Assembly (NCBI GenBank): GCA_947169155.1
Contig: CAMVON010000009.1
Location: 1-53,073, forward strand
Source: an uncultured Clostridiaceae bacterium
Lineage (GTDB): Bacteria > Bacillota > Clostridia > TANB77 > CAG-465
DNA length: 53,073 nt
Direction: 5' to 3'
A model generated the notes under the pieces. It was not told the DNA's origin. It did not search any database and worked only from the letters and a program-made list of their open reading frames with translations. Positions within the stretch are counted from its first letter, which is position 1, and each line of letters begins with the position of its first letter. Positions 8,675-17,566 of this stretch are shown piece after piece. Both the position numbers and the translations under genes were made by a program.

Positions 8675-9232
8675 ATGAGTAAACAAGGTAGAAAAGCAAA
8701 TAAAATAAATATAAAAAGATTGATTCCAGCTATAATAGCATTAGTTCTAATTATAGTTGTTATAGTGATGATAGTTAAAGCAGTTACTAGAAAAAGTGAT
8801 AATATATCACTAAATGGTGAATCTGCTGGATTAATAGAAAAAGCTGAAATGATAAATAAGCTTGAAGCAGAGTATGATGGAAATCCATACAATGTTCCAG
8901 AAACATTTACAACAACTGAAAGCACTTATGTAGGTGAAGAAAGTGAAGAATTATCTGCAGATGAGATTTCTAATGTTAAAAATACAATAATTAATAAATT
9001 TAAATCATATTCTCCAGAAGAATTAGGTATTAATTGTAGTATGGATAATGTTAGAATGATATTTAATACTGGAACAACTACTATAGCAGATACAAAATGT
9101 TTAGTATTTAATGTTTATTCAGTAGATGGTGAAACAATGCAATATGTTTCTAAATTTGCAATGTCTATTGATGGAAATACACTTTATAAATTTGATAATC
9201 AATTATTTGTTTATAGAATGATTGGACAATAA
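8675..9232 (+). CDS. Single-pass membrane-anchored protein, unknown function
   Basis: A 185-residue protein with a basic N-terminus (KQGRKANKINIKR), one strong hydrophobic segment (about residues 15-38), and an external domain of about 145 residues without recognised motifs. The domain has an acidic, Thr/Ser-rich linker then a compact alpha/beta-looking end (residues about 90-185) with Cys pairs near CSMDN and TKCLVF. I chose the ATG at 8675 because AGGTGAGG lies just upstream; the frame can be read 13 codons further up, but that start would lie inside the promoter. It is probably exported and anchored. No function is assigned. Confidence 0.75.
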   Translation: MSKQGRKANKINIKRLIPAIIALVLIIVVIVMIVKAVTRKSDNISLNGESAGLIEKAEMINKLEAEYDGNPYNVPETFTTTESTYVGEESEELSADEISNVKNTIINKFKSYSPEELGINCSMDNVRMIFNTGTTTIADTKCLVFNVYSVDGETMQYVSKFAMSIDGNTLYKFDNQLFVYRMIGQ

Positions 9233-9250
9233 TAAAGTATATAAAGGATA

Positions 9251-9281
9251 AAAAAATATAGGCTTATGGCCTATATTTTTT
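9251..9281. terminator. Bidirectional terminator between convergent genes
   Basis: Eight-bp GC-containing stem ATATAGGC / GCCTATAT (9256-9263 and 9269-9276) flanked by A-tract and T-tract, extending the stem on both sides. It serves the plus-strand anchored protein and the minus-strand MscS gene. Confidence 0.85.
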
Positions 9282-9290
9282 GTGTTTATT

Positions 9291-10355
9291 TTATTTCTTG
9301 TTGTCATCTCTAAAATATATAGTTTGTGACTTATATGCAAGAGATGCTTTATGCTTATTTAAAATGCTCATTATTTTAAAGTTTATTTCATCCATTAATG
9401 TTAAATAATCTGCATATGGAATAATATCTGTAAAACATGCAGTTCTAAGATTATATCCATCATCTGCTATTTTATCAAATTTAACATACATACCATCATT
9501 AATTATGTGCTCATGATTTTCTAAGTATATTAGTATATCATTTTGAACATCTGCTACTTTTTTTAGTGGAGTCTCAAATTCAAGAACTAAATTGAAATCT
9601 ATTCTTCTTTTTTGTAATTTAGACCAGTTAGTAATTTCAGCATTTACTACTTTAGAGTTTGGAATAGAAACGACACAATTTTTTGCTTGTCTAATTCTTG
9701 TGCTTCTAAAAGTAATTTCTTCTATGCTTCCTTCTGTTGTGCCAATTGCAACCCAGTCACCGACTTCAAATGGTTTATCTATAACTATCATTATTGCTCC
9801 AATTATGTTTGAGGCTGTATCTTGAGCAGCAAGTGCAATTGCAACACCACCTATTCCAAGACCTGCGATAAGTCCAGAAATGTTATATCCTAGTTCGCTA
9901 ATTAGTATTACAAGACCAATAATATATATGACACCTTTAAGTGTTTTACAAATCATAACCACTATTGAGTCATTTGCTTTGGTTAATTTTTTTCTAAGAC
10001 TTTTTTCAAATTTAGAACCTGGAGAAACTTGATTAGCAATAGATAGTGTAAAGAATATAATTATACAAATTCTAAATATTTTATCTAACACAACTCTAAA
10101 CTCTGCTGTAGGACCTAAGTATAATAATACTGCATATGTGCCAATTAATATAAACAATCCTTTAAGTGGCTTGTAAAAAGAACTATTTTTGACACTTTCT
10201 CTTCCATCAGTTTTAAAAATCTTAAGTATTAATCTAGAAAGTAATCCTCTAATTATTAGTATAGCTACTATAATACTAACTGCTATAGCTAATTTTCTTA
10301 GAGAAAATGAGTTTATATCAAAAAAAGTTGCAAAAATATTTTTAACTTTTTCCAT
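9291..10355 (-). CDS. MscS-family small-conductance mechanosensitive channel
   Basis: A 354-residue channel protein with four or five predicted transmembrane segments in the first 180 residues and a classic MscS pore and beta domain. The pore helix contains GLIAGLGIGGVAIALAAQD, rich in Gly/Ala as in functional MscS. It is followed by FEVGDWVAIGTTEGSIEEIT and VSIPNSKVVNAEITNWS, which are highly typical. It would release solutes under hypo-osmotic shock. The start was set at the ATG at 10355, preceded by AGGAGG (10361-10366); upstream codons in frame lack a ribosome site. It is monocistronic, divergent from cysS, and convergent with the anchored protein gene. Confidence 0.93.
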   Translation of the reverse strand: MEKVKNIFATFFDINSFSLRKLAIAVSIIVAILIIRGLLSRLILKIFKTDGRESVKNSSFYKPLKGLFILIGTYAVLLYLGPTAEFRVVLDKIFRICIIIFFTLSIANQVSPGSKFEKSLRKKLTKANDSIVVMICKTLKGVIYIIGLVILISELGYNISGLIAGLGIGGVAIALAAQDTASNIIGAIMIVIDKPFEVGDWVAIGTTEGSIEEITFRSTRIRQAKNCVVSIPNSKVVNAEITNWSKLQKRRIDFNLVLEFETPLKKVADVQNDILIYLENHEHIINDGMYVKFDKIADDGYNLRTACFTDIIPYADYLTLMDEINFKIMSILNKHKASLAYKSQTIYFRDDNKK

Positions 10356-10453
10356 AAAATCCTCCTGTATAACATATATATACAACAAAATTATATAATA
10401 TACAAAAATAATTTTCAATAATTAATAAAATAATATTATATTTATTTATGTAA

Positions 10454-10482
10454 TTGAAAAAGTGCTTTAAATAGTATATAAT
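10454..10482 (+). promoter_or_regulatory. Promoter of cysS
   Basis: TTGAAA, 17-nt spacer, TATAAT. The leader is only about 20 bases, leaving no room for a T-box. Confidence 0.75.
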
Positions 10483-10509
10483 ATAACAGACTGGAAAGGT
10501 GGCTAAAGT

Positions 10510-11898
10510 ATGTTAAAATTATATAATACTTTAACAAAAGAAAAAGAAGTATTTGAGCCAATAGATAAAGAAAATAATATAGTAAGAATTTATTCTTGTG
10601 GTTTAACAGTATATAATTATGCACATATTGGAAATATGCGTACTTATATATTTATGGACTTACTTAGAAAAGTTTTAAAATATGATGGTTATAAATTAAA
10701 ACATTGTATGAATATAACAGATGTTGGACATTTGACTTCTGATGCAGATGAAGGCGAAGACAAAATGGCTAAATCTGCTAGAGAACAACATAAAAGTGTT
10801 TATGAAATTGCTAAAATGTATACAGAAGCATATCAAGCAGATTTCAAAAAATTGAATATTGAAGATACTGAAGTACTTGCAAAAGCTACAGACCATATTA
10901 AAGAAATGGAAGAATATGTAAAAGAAATATTAGCTAATGGCTATGCATATGAAACATCAAAAGGTGCATATTTTGATACATCTAAGCTTCCAAAATATGG
11001 TAGATATTTAACAAATAATATAGCAGATGAGCTTAAAGATGGTGCAAGAATTGAAGTAGATCCAGAAAAGAAAAATCCAAAAGATTTTGCATTATGGATA
11101 AAGGCTCCTGCTGAACATATTATGAAATGGGATAGTTTTATGGGGCTATGCTATCCTGGATGGCATATTGAATGTAGTGCAATGTCTAGAAAATATCTAG
11201 GTGAACAGTTTGATATCCATACTGGTGGTGTTGATCATATTCCAATTCACCATGAAAATGAGATTGCACAATCTATTGGTGCAGATGGTTGTGTACCAGC
11301 AAAAACTTGGATGCATGTTGAGTTTTTACAAATTAATGGTGGAAAGATGTCTAAGAGCCTTCATAATGTTTATACAATTAGTGATTTAGAAAAAGAAGGA
11401 ATTGAAGCATTAGCTTATAGATATTTTACATTTAGTGCACATTATAGGACAAAATTAAACTTTACTTGGGATTCTATTAAAGCAGCTCAAGTTGCTCTAA
11501 ATAGATTAAGAGAAGCTACAAAACAACACAAAAATGGAACAACTGTTGCAGATAAAGCAAAGATTGAAGAATATACAAAACGTTTTGAAGATGCTATTAA
11601 TGATGATATTAATATGCCACTTGTAATGGCGGTTGTATGGGATGTTGCAAGAGAAAAAGAAAAATCTAAAGATTATTATGATTTACTTATGAAATTTGAC
11701 ACTATTTTATCTTTAGATTTAGATAAAGTTGAAAAACAAGAAACTTATTCAGATGAAATTAATGCTATTTTAGAGGAAAGAAAAATTGCTAGACAAAATA
11801 AGGACTTTGCAAAATCTGATGAGCTTAGAGATAAATTAAAAGAATTAGGCTATGAAGTTAAAGACACAAGAGATGGCCAAATATTAAATAAAATATAA
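10510..11898 (+). CDS. cysS: Cysteinyl-tRNA synthetase
   Basis: CysRS charges tRNA-Cys with cysteine using ATP. The 462-residue class I synthetase has the HIGH-type motif HIGN (His39), the KMSKS loop (residues 279-283) and zinc ligands Cys30, the Cys in GWHIECSAMS, and the HHENE segment. The C-terminal helical anticodon-recognition domain ends in the usual KDTRDGQ-type tail. The ribosome site AAAGGTGG precedes the ATG by seven bases. A FemAB-family gene begins ten bases after the stop, so the two are probably cotranscribed. No riboswitch is seen in the leader. Confidence 0.97.
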   Translation: MLKLYNTLTKEKEVFEPIDKENNIVRIYSCGLTVYNYAHIGNMRTYIFMDLLRKVLKYDGYKLKHCMNITDVGHLTSDADEGEDKMAKSAREQHKSVYEIAKMYTEAYQADFKKLNIEDTEVLAKATDHIKEMEEYVKEILANGYAYETSKGAYFDTSKLPKYGRYLTNNIADELKDGARIEVDPEKKNPKDFALWIKAPAEHIMKWDSFMGLCYPGWHIECSAMSRKYLGEQFDIHTGGVDHIPIHHENEIAQSIGADGCVPAKTWMHVEFLQINGGKMSKSLHNVYTISDLEKEGIEALAYRYFTFSAHYRTKLNFTWDSIKAAQVALNRLREATKQHKNGTTVADKAKIEEYTKRFEDAINDDINMPLVMAVVWDVAREKEKSKDYYDLLMKFDTILSLDLDKVEKQETYSDEINAILEERKIARQNKDFAKSDELRDKLKELGYEVKDTRDGQILNKI

Positions 11899-11908
11899 GG
11901 GGGATAAA

Positions 11909-12964
11909 ATGCCAGTATTAGATTTTAATAATGAAGAAGAAGTTAAAGAGTATGAAGATTTTATACTAAATCATGAAGGTACTAGTTTTATGCAAGATTT
12001 AAATTGGGGTAAGGTTAAAAGTAACTGGAAACAAGAAGCAATTTATTTAAAGGAAGATGGAAAAATTGTAGCTGCAATGATGCTACTTATTCAACCTGTT
12101 CCATTAAATTCAACATTTATCTATGCTCCTCGTGGACCAGTTTGTGATGTTTATGATATAGATTTAGTAAACAGATTAATTAAAGAGGCAGAACCTATTG
12201 CTAAAAAATATAAATCATATGTATTAAAATTTGATCCTCAAGTAATCTATGATGAAAAACTAGATACAATGTATAAAAAAGCAGGATATAAAACAACTGG
12301 ATACAAACCAGATGCAGATGATTTAATTCAACCAGGACACAATATGGTATTAAATATTGATGGAAAAACAGAAGAAGAATTAATGAAATCTTTTGCTGAA
12401 AAAACTAGATATAATATTAGATTATCTGGTAGAAAAGGTGTAACAGTAAGATATTCTAGAGATGTTGAAGATTTAAAGAAATTCTATGAAATATATGAAA
12501 TTACAACAATTAGAGATAAAATAGGAAAAAGACCTTATGAATATTTTGAAAGAATGCTTGAAGCATACGATGAAACTAAACTTAGAATATATATAGCTGA
12601 GCATGAAGGTCAAGCTTTAGCTGCGGCTATTGCAACAAATATTGGTGGAGAATTATTTTATGTTTATGGTGCTTCATCTAATGAAAAAAGAAATCTAATG
12701 CCAAACTATGCTATGCAAATGGCAATGATTAGATGGGGAATTGAAACAGGATGTAAAACATATAACTTTGGTGGTGTATTAAACTTAGATCCAAACAATG
12801 GATTATATAAATTCAAAATTGGATTTTGTAGAGAAGAAGGGTTAGAGGAATATATTGGTGAGATAAACAAAGTATATAAACCATTTATTTACTTCTTATA
12901 TAGAGTTGGTATGCCAATGAAGAGAAAACTTGGAAGAAAATTAAGAAAATTAAATACACATTAA
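11909..12964 (+). CDS. FemAB/FemX-family peptidyltransferase
   Basis: FemX/MurM-type enzymes use aminoacyl-tRNA to add amino acids to the lysine side chain of lipid II, building the peptidoglycan cross-bridge. This 351-residue protein has the family layout of two GNAT-like lobes. Recognisable segments are TSFMQDLNWGKVK near the start, FIYAPRGPVCD, the YNIRLSGRKGV element, and the closing block NFGGVLNLDPNNGLYKFKIG. The coiled-coil insert of MurM/FemA types is not obvious. Its position straight after cysS is suggestive, since these enzymes consume charged tRNA, but the transferred residue cannot be inferred. The ribosome site is AAGGGGGA. Confidence 0.9.
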   Translation: MPVLDFNNEEEVKEYEDFILNHEGTSFMQDLNWGKVKSNWKQEAIYLKEDGKIVAAMMLLIQPVPLNSTFIYAPRGPVCDVYDIDLVNRLIKEAEPIAKKYKSYVLKFDPQVIYDEKLDTMYKKAGYKTTGYKPDADDLIQPGHNMVLNIDGKTEEELMKSFAEKTRYNIRLSGRKGVTVRYSRDVEDLKKFYEIYEITTIRDKIGKRPYEYFERMLEAYDETKLRIYIAEHEGQALAAAIATNIGGELFYVYGASSNEKRNLMPNYAMQMAMIRWGIETGCKTYNFGGVLNLDPNNGLYKFKIGFCREEGLEEYIGEINKVYKPFIYFLYRVGMPMKRKLGRKLRKLNTH

Positions 12965-12973
12965 AATTAAATT

Positions 12974-13025
12974 TTGACTCTTTGCATACAATGTATTATG
13001 AAAAAGTGCAAAGAGTTAATTTTTA
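12974..13025 (+). other. Long hairpin enclosing a start codon; terminator-like
   Basis: A 13-base arm (12974-12986, core ACTCTTTGCA) pairs with 13007-13019, one G-T included. The 20-nt loop contains the ATG at 12998 and the stem is followed by a short T run (13020-13024). It could attenuate or terminate after the FemAB gene, or mask the start of the next gene. Confidence 0.55.
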
Positions 13026-13483
13026 TAGCAATAGATGTATTAATAACATGGATAATTACAATAATAATAGAGATTGGTTTAGGTATTAAAAATGGTAATC
13101 TTATAGTATCATTGTTTGATGGAACTAATATTAATATTTATTCACATATCATTGCAGTTTCTTGTGCATTATTTATAGAAAATATTGCTAAAATGTGGAT
13201 AGAAGAAAGAAGAAAAGATAATTTATGGACGTCATTATTTTTTAAAGTTATAACCGTAAATTTTATGCTTTTGTCTTGTATTAGAATATATAAGGTAATT
13301 AATGTTGAAACAATTATAGCTATTATTATTTTAGAATTATTATCTATTGCAATTGCTCAAATTATTGAGTATGTAATTCAAAAGAAAATAACTGTTACAA
13401 GTAAAACAGAGGAAGTATTTAAATATTTAAATATTTTAATTGCAATAATACTTGTAGTTAGTTTAATGATTGGAGGAATATAA
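12998..13483 (+). CDS. Small four-helix membrane protein, unknown function
   Basis: A 161-residue, strongly hydrophobic protein with four predicted transmembrane helices (about residues 6-28, 44-62, 77-95 plus 98-118, and 138-158) and few charged loops. It has no motif I recognise. The start is uncertain: the ATG at 12998 has no Shine-Dalgarno sequence and lies in the loop of a long hairpin; an in-frame TTG exists at 12974 with no better site. The flavin reductase that follows has its ribosome site inside the end of this gene, so the two are probably linked. It is a probable real gene because the frame stays open with consistent membrane-protein composition. Confidence 0.65.
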   Translation: MKKCKELIFIAIDVLITWIITIIIEIGLGIKNGNLIVSLFDGTNINIYSHIIAVSCALFIENIAKMWIEERRKDNLWTSLFFKVITVNFMLLSCIRIYKVINVETIIAIIILELLSIAIAQIIEYVIQKKITVTSKTEEVFKYLNILIAIILVVSLMIGGI

Positions 13484-13484
13484 A

Positions 13485-14048
13485 ATGGCTAGACAAACAT
13501 GGAGAGCGGGAAACTTTGTTTATCCACTTCCTGCTGTTATGATAACATCTAAAAATGGAGATGTAGAAAATGTATTTACAGCTGCTTGGACTGGTACTAT
13601 TTGTTCAGACCCTGCAATGACTTATGTATCAATAAGAAAAGAGAGATATTCTCATGATATTATAAAAGAAAGCGGTGTGTTCTGTGTAAATTTAACAACA
13701 GAAGAATTAGCATATGCAACAGATTATGTTGGCGTAAAAAGTGGAAGAAATGAGAATAAATTTGAAAGCTTAGGACTTGAGACAGAACCTGCAACACAAA
13801 TAGATTGTCCAATGTTAAAGAAAAGTCCTGTTGTTATTGAATGCAAAGTTGAAGAAATAAAAGAACTTGGTTCTCATGATATGTTTATAGCAAAAGTTTT
13901 AGCTGTAAATGTAGACGAAAAATATATGGATGAAAAAGGTAAATTTGATATGGAAAAATGCAAATTATTAGCTTATTCTCATGGACAATATTATAAACTA
14001 GGAGAAAGAATAGGTAAATTTGGATATTCTGTTCAAAAGAAAAAATAG
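13485..14048 (+). CDS. Flavin reductase-like (flavoredoxin, DIM6/NTAB) protein
   Basis: A 187-residue FMN-binding split-barrel protein of the flavin reductase-like family, involved in electron transfer or flavin reduction. Typical segments are YPLPAVMITSKN near the start, NVFTAAWTGTICSDP, YVSIRKERYSHD, and FCVNLTTEELAYATDYVG. The N-terminal split barrel and dimer interface appear intact. It overlaps the preceding membrane gene by using a GGAGGAA ribosome site within its last codons (13472-13478). A good terminator follows. The electron donor is unknown, and flavoredoxin is a better guess than an oxygenase partner in an anaerobe. Confidence 0.88.
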   Translation: MARQTWRAGNFVYPLPAVMITSKNGDVENVFTAAWTGTICSDPAMTYVSIRKERYSHDIIKESGVFCVNLTTEELAYATDYVGVKSGRNENKFESLGLETEPATQIDCPMLKKSPVVIECKVEEIKELGSHDMFIAKVLAVNVDEKYMDEKGKFDMEKCKLLAYSHGQYYKLGERIGKFGYSVQKKK

Positions 14049-14056
14049 TGCAAAAT

Positions 14057-14085
14057 GGCTTGGTTTTTAACCAAGTCTTTTTTTG
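14057..14085 (+). terminator. Terminator after the flavin reductase gene
   Basis: Nine-bp stem GGCTTGGTT / AACCAAGTC with a 3-nt loop and seven T. Confidence 0.9.
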
Positions 14086-14181
14086 TAACATTTTCGAAAT
14101 AATAAAGATACTATTTTTATACAAATTTCAAAGTATGTTAATACACAGATTTTATGCGAATTTTCACAAAAAAATAGCCTC

Positions 14182-14210
14182 TTGCATTTATTATTTTTTA
14201 AGGATAATAT
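14182..14210 (+). promoter_or_regulatory. Promoter of the anchored extracellular protein
   Basis: TTGCAT, 17-nt spacer, TAATAT. It is the best candidate in the 200-base gap after 14048, which otherwise holds only the terminator. Confidence 0.5.
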
Positions 14211-14250
14211 TTAAGTGTAAATAGAAAAGATGCACAAAGGAGGAATGTGT

Positions 14251-15168
14251 ATGAGAAGAAGTAGTATGATAACGATCATACTTTTAGTTTTAATTATTAT
14301 TGGTTTATCTGTAGCTTTAGTAGTTACAAATTTACCAAAGAAGGAACAACCGGTAGATAATCCTACAGAGGATGTGACACCTGCTGCTGAAGAAGAAAAA
14401 CCAACAGAACTTCCAATTGATGGAGATGTTGCACAAAGAGCTTATAGTATTTTAGAAATAAGTGGATCTTTTTATAATTTAAAACTTGGTACAATGGATT
14501 CTAAAAAATTAACTCAAAGAGAAATGCAATCAATTGTCTTTATATTAAAGTATTCAGAATATAAAGAACCATATGTAGGAACAATGATTGATGGAAGAAT
14601 ATCTAAAACAAATATGGCAAAAGGAATGAAAGAAATATTTGGAGATGTAAGTTATACTCCGGTAACTTGTGGACCATATGGTAATGTAGAATATAATGCT
14701 GCTGATGGATATTACTATATTCACACTGGCTTTGGTGGAGGTGGACCTTTTGGAGGTAAAATCCACGGAATTTCAAAAGTAGAAGAATATTCAGATAGAT
14801 ATGAAATAACTGAAAAATATGTTTATATAGATGCTAAACCTGTATTTGCTGATGGACAAACATATTCAATTGGATATTATTATAACATCTATGATTGGGA
14901 TATTAAGGAAAATTTTTTAGGTGGTTATAAAGATGATCAAATAGAAAAAGAAGTTCGTAATATTAAAGGTGAAATTTGCTTAACAATGAATGATTTCTAC
15001 TCTGGAATAACAGATTACAAAGTTTATTGTGGCTCTCATGTAAATACAAATAATGCACATGAAAAAGTTTTAACAAAATACTTTGATCAAGCAACAGAAG
15101 TTAAACATACATTTATGAAAGCAGATGATGGAACATTCTATTATCTAAAAACAGATATGATTAAATAG
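14251..15168 (+). CDS. Membrane-anchored extracellular protein, unknown function
   Basis: A 305-residue protein with an N-terminal hydrophobic anchor (residues about 5-27), an acidic Pro/Glu linker (residues about 30-57), and an extracellular domain of about 245 residues. The domain contains GYYYIHTGFGGGGPFGGKIH, three cysteines in total and no motif I recognise. I chose ATG at 14251, seven bases after AAAGGAGG; an earlier in-frame ATG at 14230 precedes the ribosome site and is disfavoured. It stands alone between two terminators. Nothing in the context points to a job. Confidence 0.8.
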   Translation: MRRSSMITIILLVLIIIGLSVALVVTNLPKKEQPVDNPTEDVTPAAEEEKPTELPIDGDVAQRAYSILEISGSFYNLKLGTMDSKKLTQREMQSIVFILKYSEYKEPYVGTMIDGRISKTNMAKGMKEIFGDVSYTPVTCGPYGNVEYNAADGYYYIHTGFGGGGPFGGKIHGISKVEEYSDRYEITEKYVYIDAKPVFADGQTYSIGYYYNIYDWDIKENFLGGYKDDQIEKEVRNIKGEICLTMNDFYSGITDYKVYCGSHVNTNNAHEKVLTKYFDQATEVKHTFMKADDGTFYYLKTDMIK

Positions 15169-15208
15169 TAAACAACATTTTAAAATTCAAATAAAAATAC
15201 CCTGTAGT

Positions 15209-15247
15209 AAAGATACCAATTAGCTTGGTATCTTTATTATTTTTTTG
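15209..15247 (+). terminator. Terminator after the anchored extracellular protein
   Basis: Eleven-bp stem AAAGATACCAA / TTGGTATCTTT with a 5-nt loop, followed by ATTATTTTTTT. Confidence 0.9.
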
Positions 15248-15261
15248 CTCAAAATAATACT

Positions 15262-15687
15262 ATGGAAGAAATTGAATGCTTGAAGTATTTATATATTAAT
15301 TTATCTATGCAAAGAAAAACACTTAAAAATATACTATCTAAATATGAGTTAAAAGATGGTTTATATTTCCTAATGAAAGAAAATATAAAAGCATATTCTC
15401 GCTTTATGATATCTATAAAATATATGCTAAAGAATAGGGTAAACAAAGAAAAATTTTCAATTAAAAATAATGTTGTAGATACTATTAGCAGTATTCAAGA
15501 ACAGGTATTTAAAAGTGAACACAAACAAGATATAAAAAAATACATTAAAGAGGCAGCTAAAATTAATATTTTAGATATAAAAAGAGCAAGAAAAGAATAC
15601 AAAATAAAGAGCAAAACTATACAAAATTTATTAGATAGAATGGTAAAATTTGAACTATCTAATTTAGAAAACATAAAAAAAGTATAA
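15262..15687 (+). CDS. Small basic helical protein, unknown function
   Basis: A 141-residue, lysine-rich and probably all-helical protein, without signal peptide, membrane segment or recognised motif. It lies between a terminator and the rimP promoter. No Shine-Dalgarno sequence precedes the ATG at 15262, and the next in-frame ATG at 15307 has none either, so the start is weakly supported. The long open frame and amino-acid make-up favour a real gene, but I would not rule out a decayed one. Confidence 0.55.
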   Translation: MEEIECLKYLYINLSMQRKTLKNILSKYELKDGLYFLMKENIKAYSRFMISIKYMLKNRVNKEKFSIKNNVVDTISSIQEQVFKSEHKQDIKKYIKEAAKINILDIKRARKEYKIKSKTIQNLLDRMVKFELSNLENIKKV

Positions 15688-15735
15688 AAACATCAAAAAA
15701 ATGTAAATTAAAATGTAAAAAAATCGTTTAAAATG

Positions 15736-15764
15736 TTGCTTTTTCTAAATAATTATAGTATAAT
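15736..15764 (+). promoter_or_regulatory. Promoter of the rimP-truB operon
   Basis: TTGCTT, 17-nt spacer, TATAAT, with predicted start near 15771. It appears to serve all seven genes up to truB, since no terminator is seen before 23051. Confidence 0.75.
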
Positions 15765-15781
15765 ATAATCACTGTGAACTG

Positions 15782-15812
15782 AAGTGAGAGGGTGGCTAAA
15801 ATCCTCTCACTT
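15782..15812 (+). promoter_or_regulatory. rimP-operon leader hairpin
   Basis: A perfect ten-bp stem AAGTGAGAGG / CCTCTCACTT with an 11-nt loop lies in the leader between promoter and ribosome site (GGGAGG). It has no T-run directly after it, so it is not a plain terminator. Leader structures upstream of this operon occur in other bacteria; a regulatory or antitermination role here is inference. Confidence 0.55.
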
Positions 15813-15836
15813 ATGTTTAGAAACGGGAGGAATTAA

Positions 15837-16361
15837 ATGAAAGTTGAAACAAGAGTAGAAGAAGCTATTGAACCAATAATTAAAGAACTTGGATACGAAT
15901 TAGAATATGTAGAGTTTGTTAAAGAAGGTTCAGACAATGTTTTAAGAGTAATCATAGACAAGGTTGGAGATCGTCTATGGGTAGAAGACTGTGAAACAGT
16001 AAGTCATGCAGTTGAGGATACTGTGGATAAGTTAATTGATGTAGAATATACTTTAGAAGTTTCATCACCAGGACTTGAAAGACAACTTAAAACAATGAAA
16101 CTATATAAAAAGTATACTGGTAAAGAGATTCATGTTAAATTATTTAAAAAAATGGATGATTTAAAAGAATTTGAGGGAATCTTAGAAAGTGTTAATGAAG
16201 ATGAAGAAAAAGTTATTGTAAAAGTTGAAGATAAAGATGTAGAAATAAATATAAAAGACATTGCAACAGCATATACTACTTATGATTTTGACGCAGTACT
16301 TAAAGGAAATACAGATAATGTTAACTTAAACAAGTTAAATAAGTTTAATAAAAAAAGATAA
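15837..16361 (+). CDS. rimP: Ribosome maturation factor RimP
   Basis: RimP assists late assembly of the 30S subunit. The 174-residue protein has the two-domain layout: an N-terminal domain with VEFVKEGSDNVLRVIIDK and the ETVSHAVEDTVD segment, then the hallmark LEVSSPGLERQLK, and a C-terminal SH3-like domain from about residue 97. A short Asn/Lys tail follows. GGGAGG sits just upstream of the ATG. It is the first gene of the nusA-infB operon, the usual arrangement. Confidence 0.96.
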   Translation: MKVETRVEEAIEPIIKELGYELEYVEFVKEGSDNVLRVIIDKVGDRLWVEDCETVSHAVEDTVDKLIDVEYTLEVSSPGLERQLKTMKLYKKYTGKEIHVKLFKKMDDLKEFEGILESVNEDEEKVIVKVEDKDVEINIKDIATAYTTYDFDAVLKGNTDNVNLNKLNKFNKKR

Positions 16362-16378
16362 AGGTGGGGGATAGAAAA

Positions 16379-17548
16379 ATGAAGAGTGATAAAATAAGTT
16401 CAAAAGAATTATTTGGTGCTTTAGACCAAATCTATGAAGAAAAAGGAATAACAAGAGAATATCTAATGGATTCTTTAAGAGAAGCATTAAAAAATGCTTA
16501 CAAAAGAGATTTTATTAATACATATTGCTTAGATGAAAGAGAAGAAAGCAAAAATACTAAAAACGAAGAGCTAATTGGAGAAGAAAAGAAAGAAACTAAA
16601 AATGGATATTTAATTCCACAAGATATAGATATAGATTTCTCAGAATCTTCAATTAAAGTATATTGTGTAAAAGAAGTTGTAGAGAAAGTATCAGAAAAAG
16701 AAAAAGGTGTAAAAATTTCTTTAGAAGATGCAAAAGCTATTTCTAAAAGAGCAAAAGTTGGAGATATGATTAAAGTTGAAGTAACTCCTAAAAACTTTGG
16801 TAGAATTGCTGCTTCAAATGCTAAAAACATAATTATACAAAAAATAAACGAAGCAGAAAAGAACTTAGTATATACACAATATGCAGATAAAGTTGGACAA
16901 ATAATTGTTGGTACTGTTCAAAAAACAGAAAAATATGGAGTTATAGTAGATCTTGGAAGAGTTGAAGCTTTAATTCCTGTAACTGAACAAATTAAAACAG
17001 AAAAATTACAACAACATCAAAAAGTAAAAGCTCTAGTTATTAATGTTGAAAACGAAACTGGTGTATCTTCACCTAAAATTACATTATCTAGAAAAAGTGA
17101 AAACTTTGTAAGAAAATTATTTGAAAACGAAGTTCCAGAAATTATGGATGGAATTGTTGAAATAAAAGATATAGCAAGAGAAGCTGGAAGTAGAACAAAA
17201 CTCTCTGTATGGTCTAATGATGAAAATGTTGACCCAGTAGGAAGTTTAGTTGGTAAAAAAGGTATGAGAATTCAACCAATTATAGATGAATTAAACGGAG
17301 AAAAAATTGACGTTGTACCTTACAGTGAAGATATAGCAAGTTATATTATTAATGCTATTTCTCCAGCACCAATACTTGCAATAGATATCAACGATGAAGA
17401 ACAAATTGCAACAGTTGTTGTTCCAGATGATGCACTAGTATTTGCAATTGGTGCAGGCGGACAAAATGTAAGACTTGCTGCAAAACTTACTGGATGGAAA
17501 ATAGACATTAAAACTGAAACTCAAATTAAAGAAACAGTAGTTGAATAA
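16379..17548 (+). CDS. nusA: Transcription termination/antitermination factor NusA
   Basis: NusA binds RNA polymerase and modulates pausing, termination and antitermination. The 389-residue protein shows the N-terminal polymerase-binding domain, an S1 domain (GTVQKTEKYGVIVDLGRVEA, about residues 180-240) and two KH domains; KH1 has GKKG and KH2 has GAGG. No C-terminal acidic repeats are present, as usual in Gram-positives. The N-terminal domain carries a charged insert of about 30 residues (about 48-80) not found in the Bacillus protein. The ATG at 16379 follows AAGGTGGGGG; an earlier GTG at 16364 overlaps that ribosome site and is rejected. Confidence 0.96.
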   Translation: MKSDKISSKELFGALDQIYEEKGITREYLMDSLREALKNAYKRDFINTYCLDEREESKNTKNEELIGEEKKETKNGYLIPQDIDIDFSESSIKVYCVKEVVEKVSEKEKGVKISLEDAKAISKRAKVGDMIKVEVTPKNFGRIAASNAKNIIIQKINEAEKNLVYTQYADKVGQIIVGTVQKTEKYGVIVDLGRVEALIPVTEQIKTEKLQQHQKVKALVINVENETGVSSPKITLSRKSENFVRKLFENEVPEIMDGIVEIKDIAREAGSRTKLSVWSNDENVDPVGSLVGKKGMRIQPIIDELNGEKIDVVPYSEDIASYIINAISPAPILAIDINDEEQIATVVVPDDALVFAIGAGGQNVRLAAKLTGWKIDIKTETQIKETVVE

Positions 17549-17566
17549 TAGAAAATAGGTGATTGA

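Noticed and set aside
10454..10510. T-box leader for cysS
   Set aside because: The leader is only about 20 bases and has no specifier or terminator structures.
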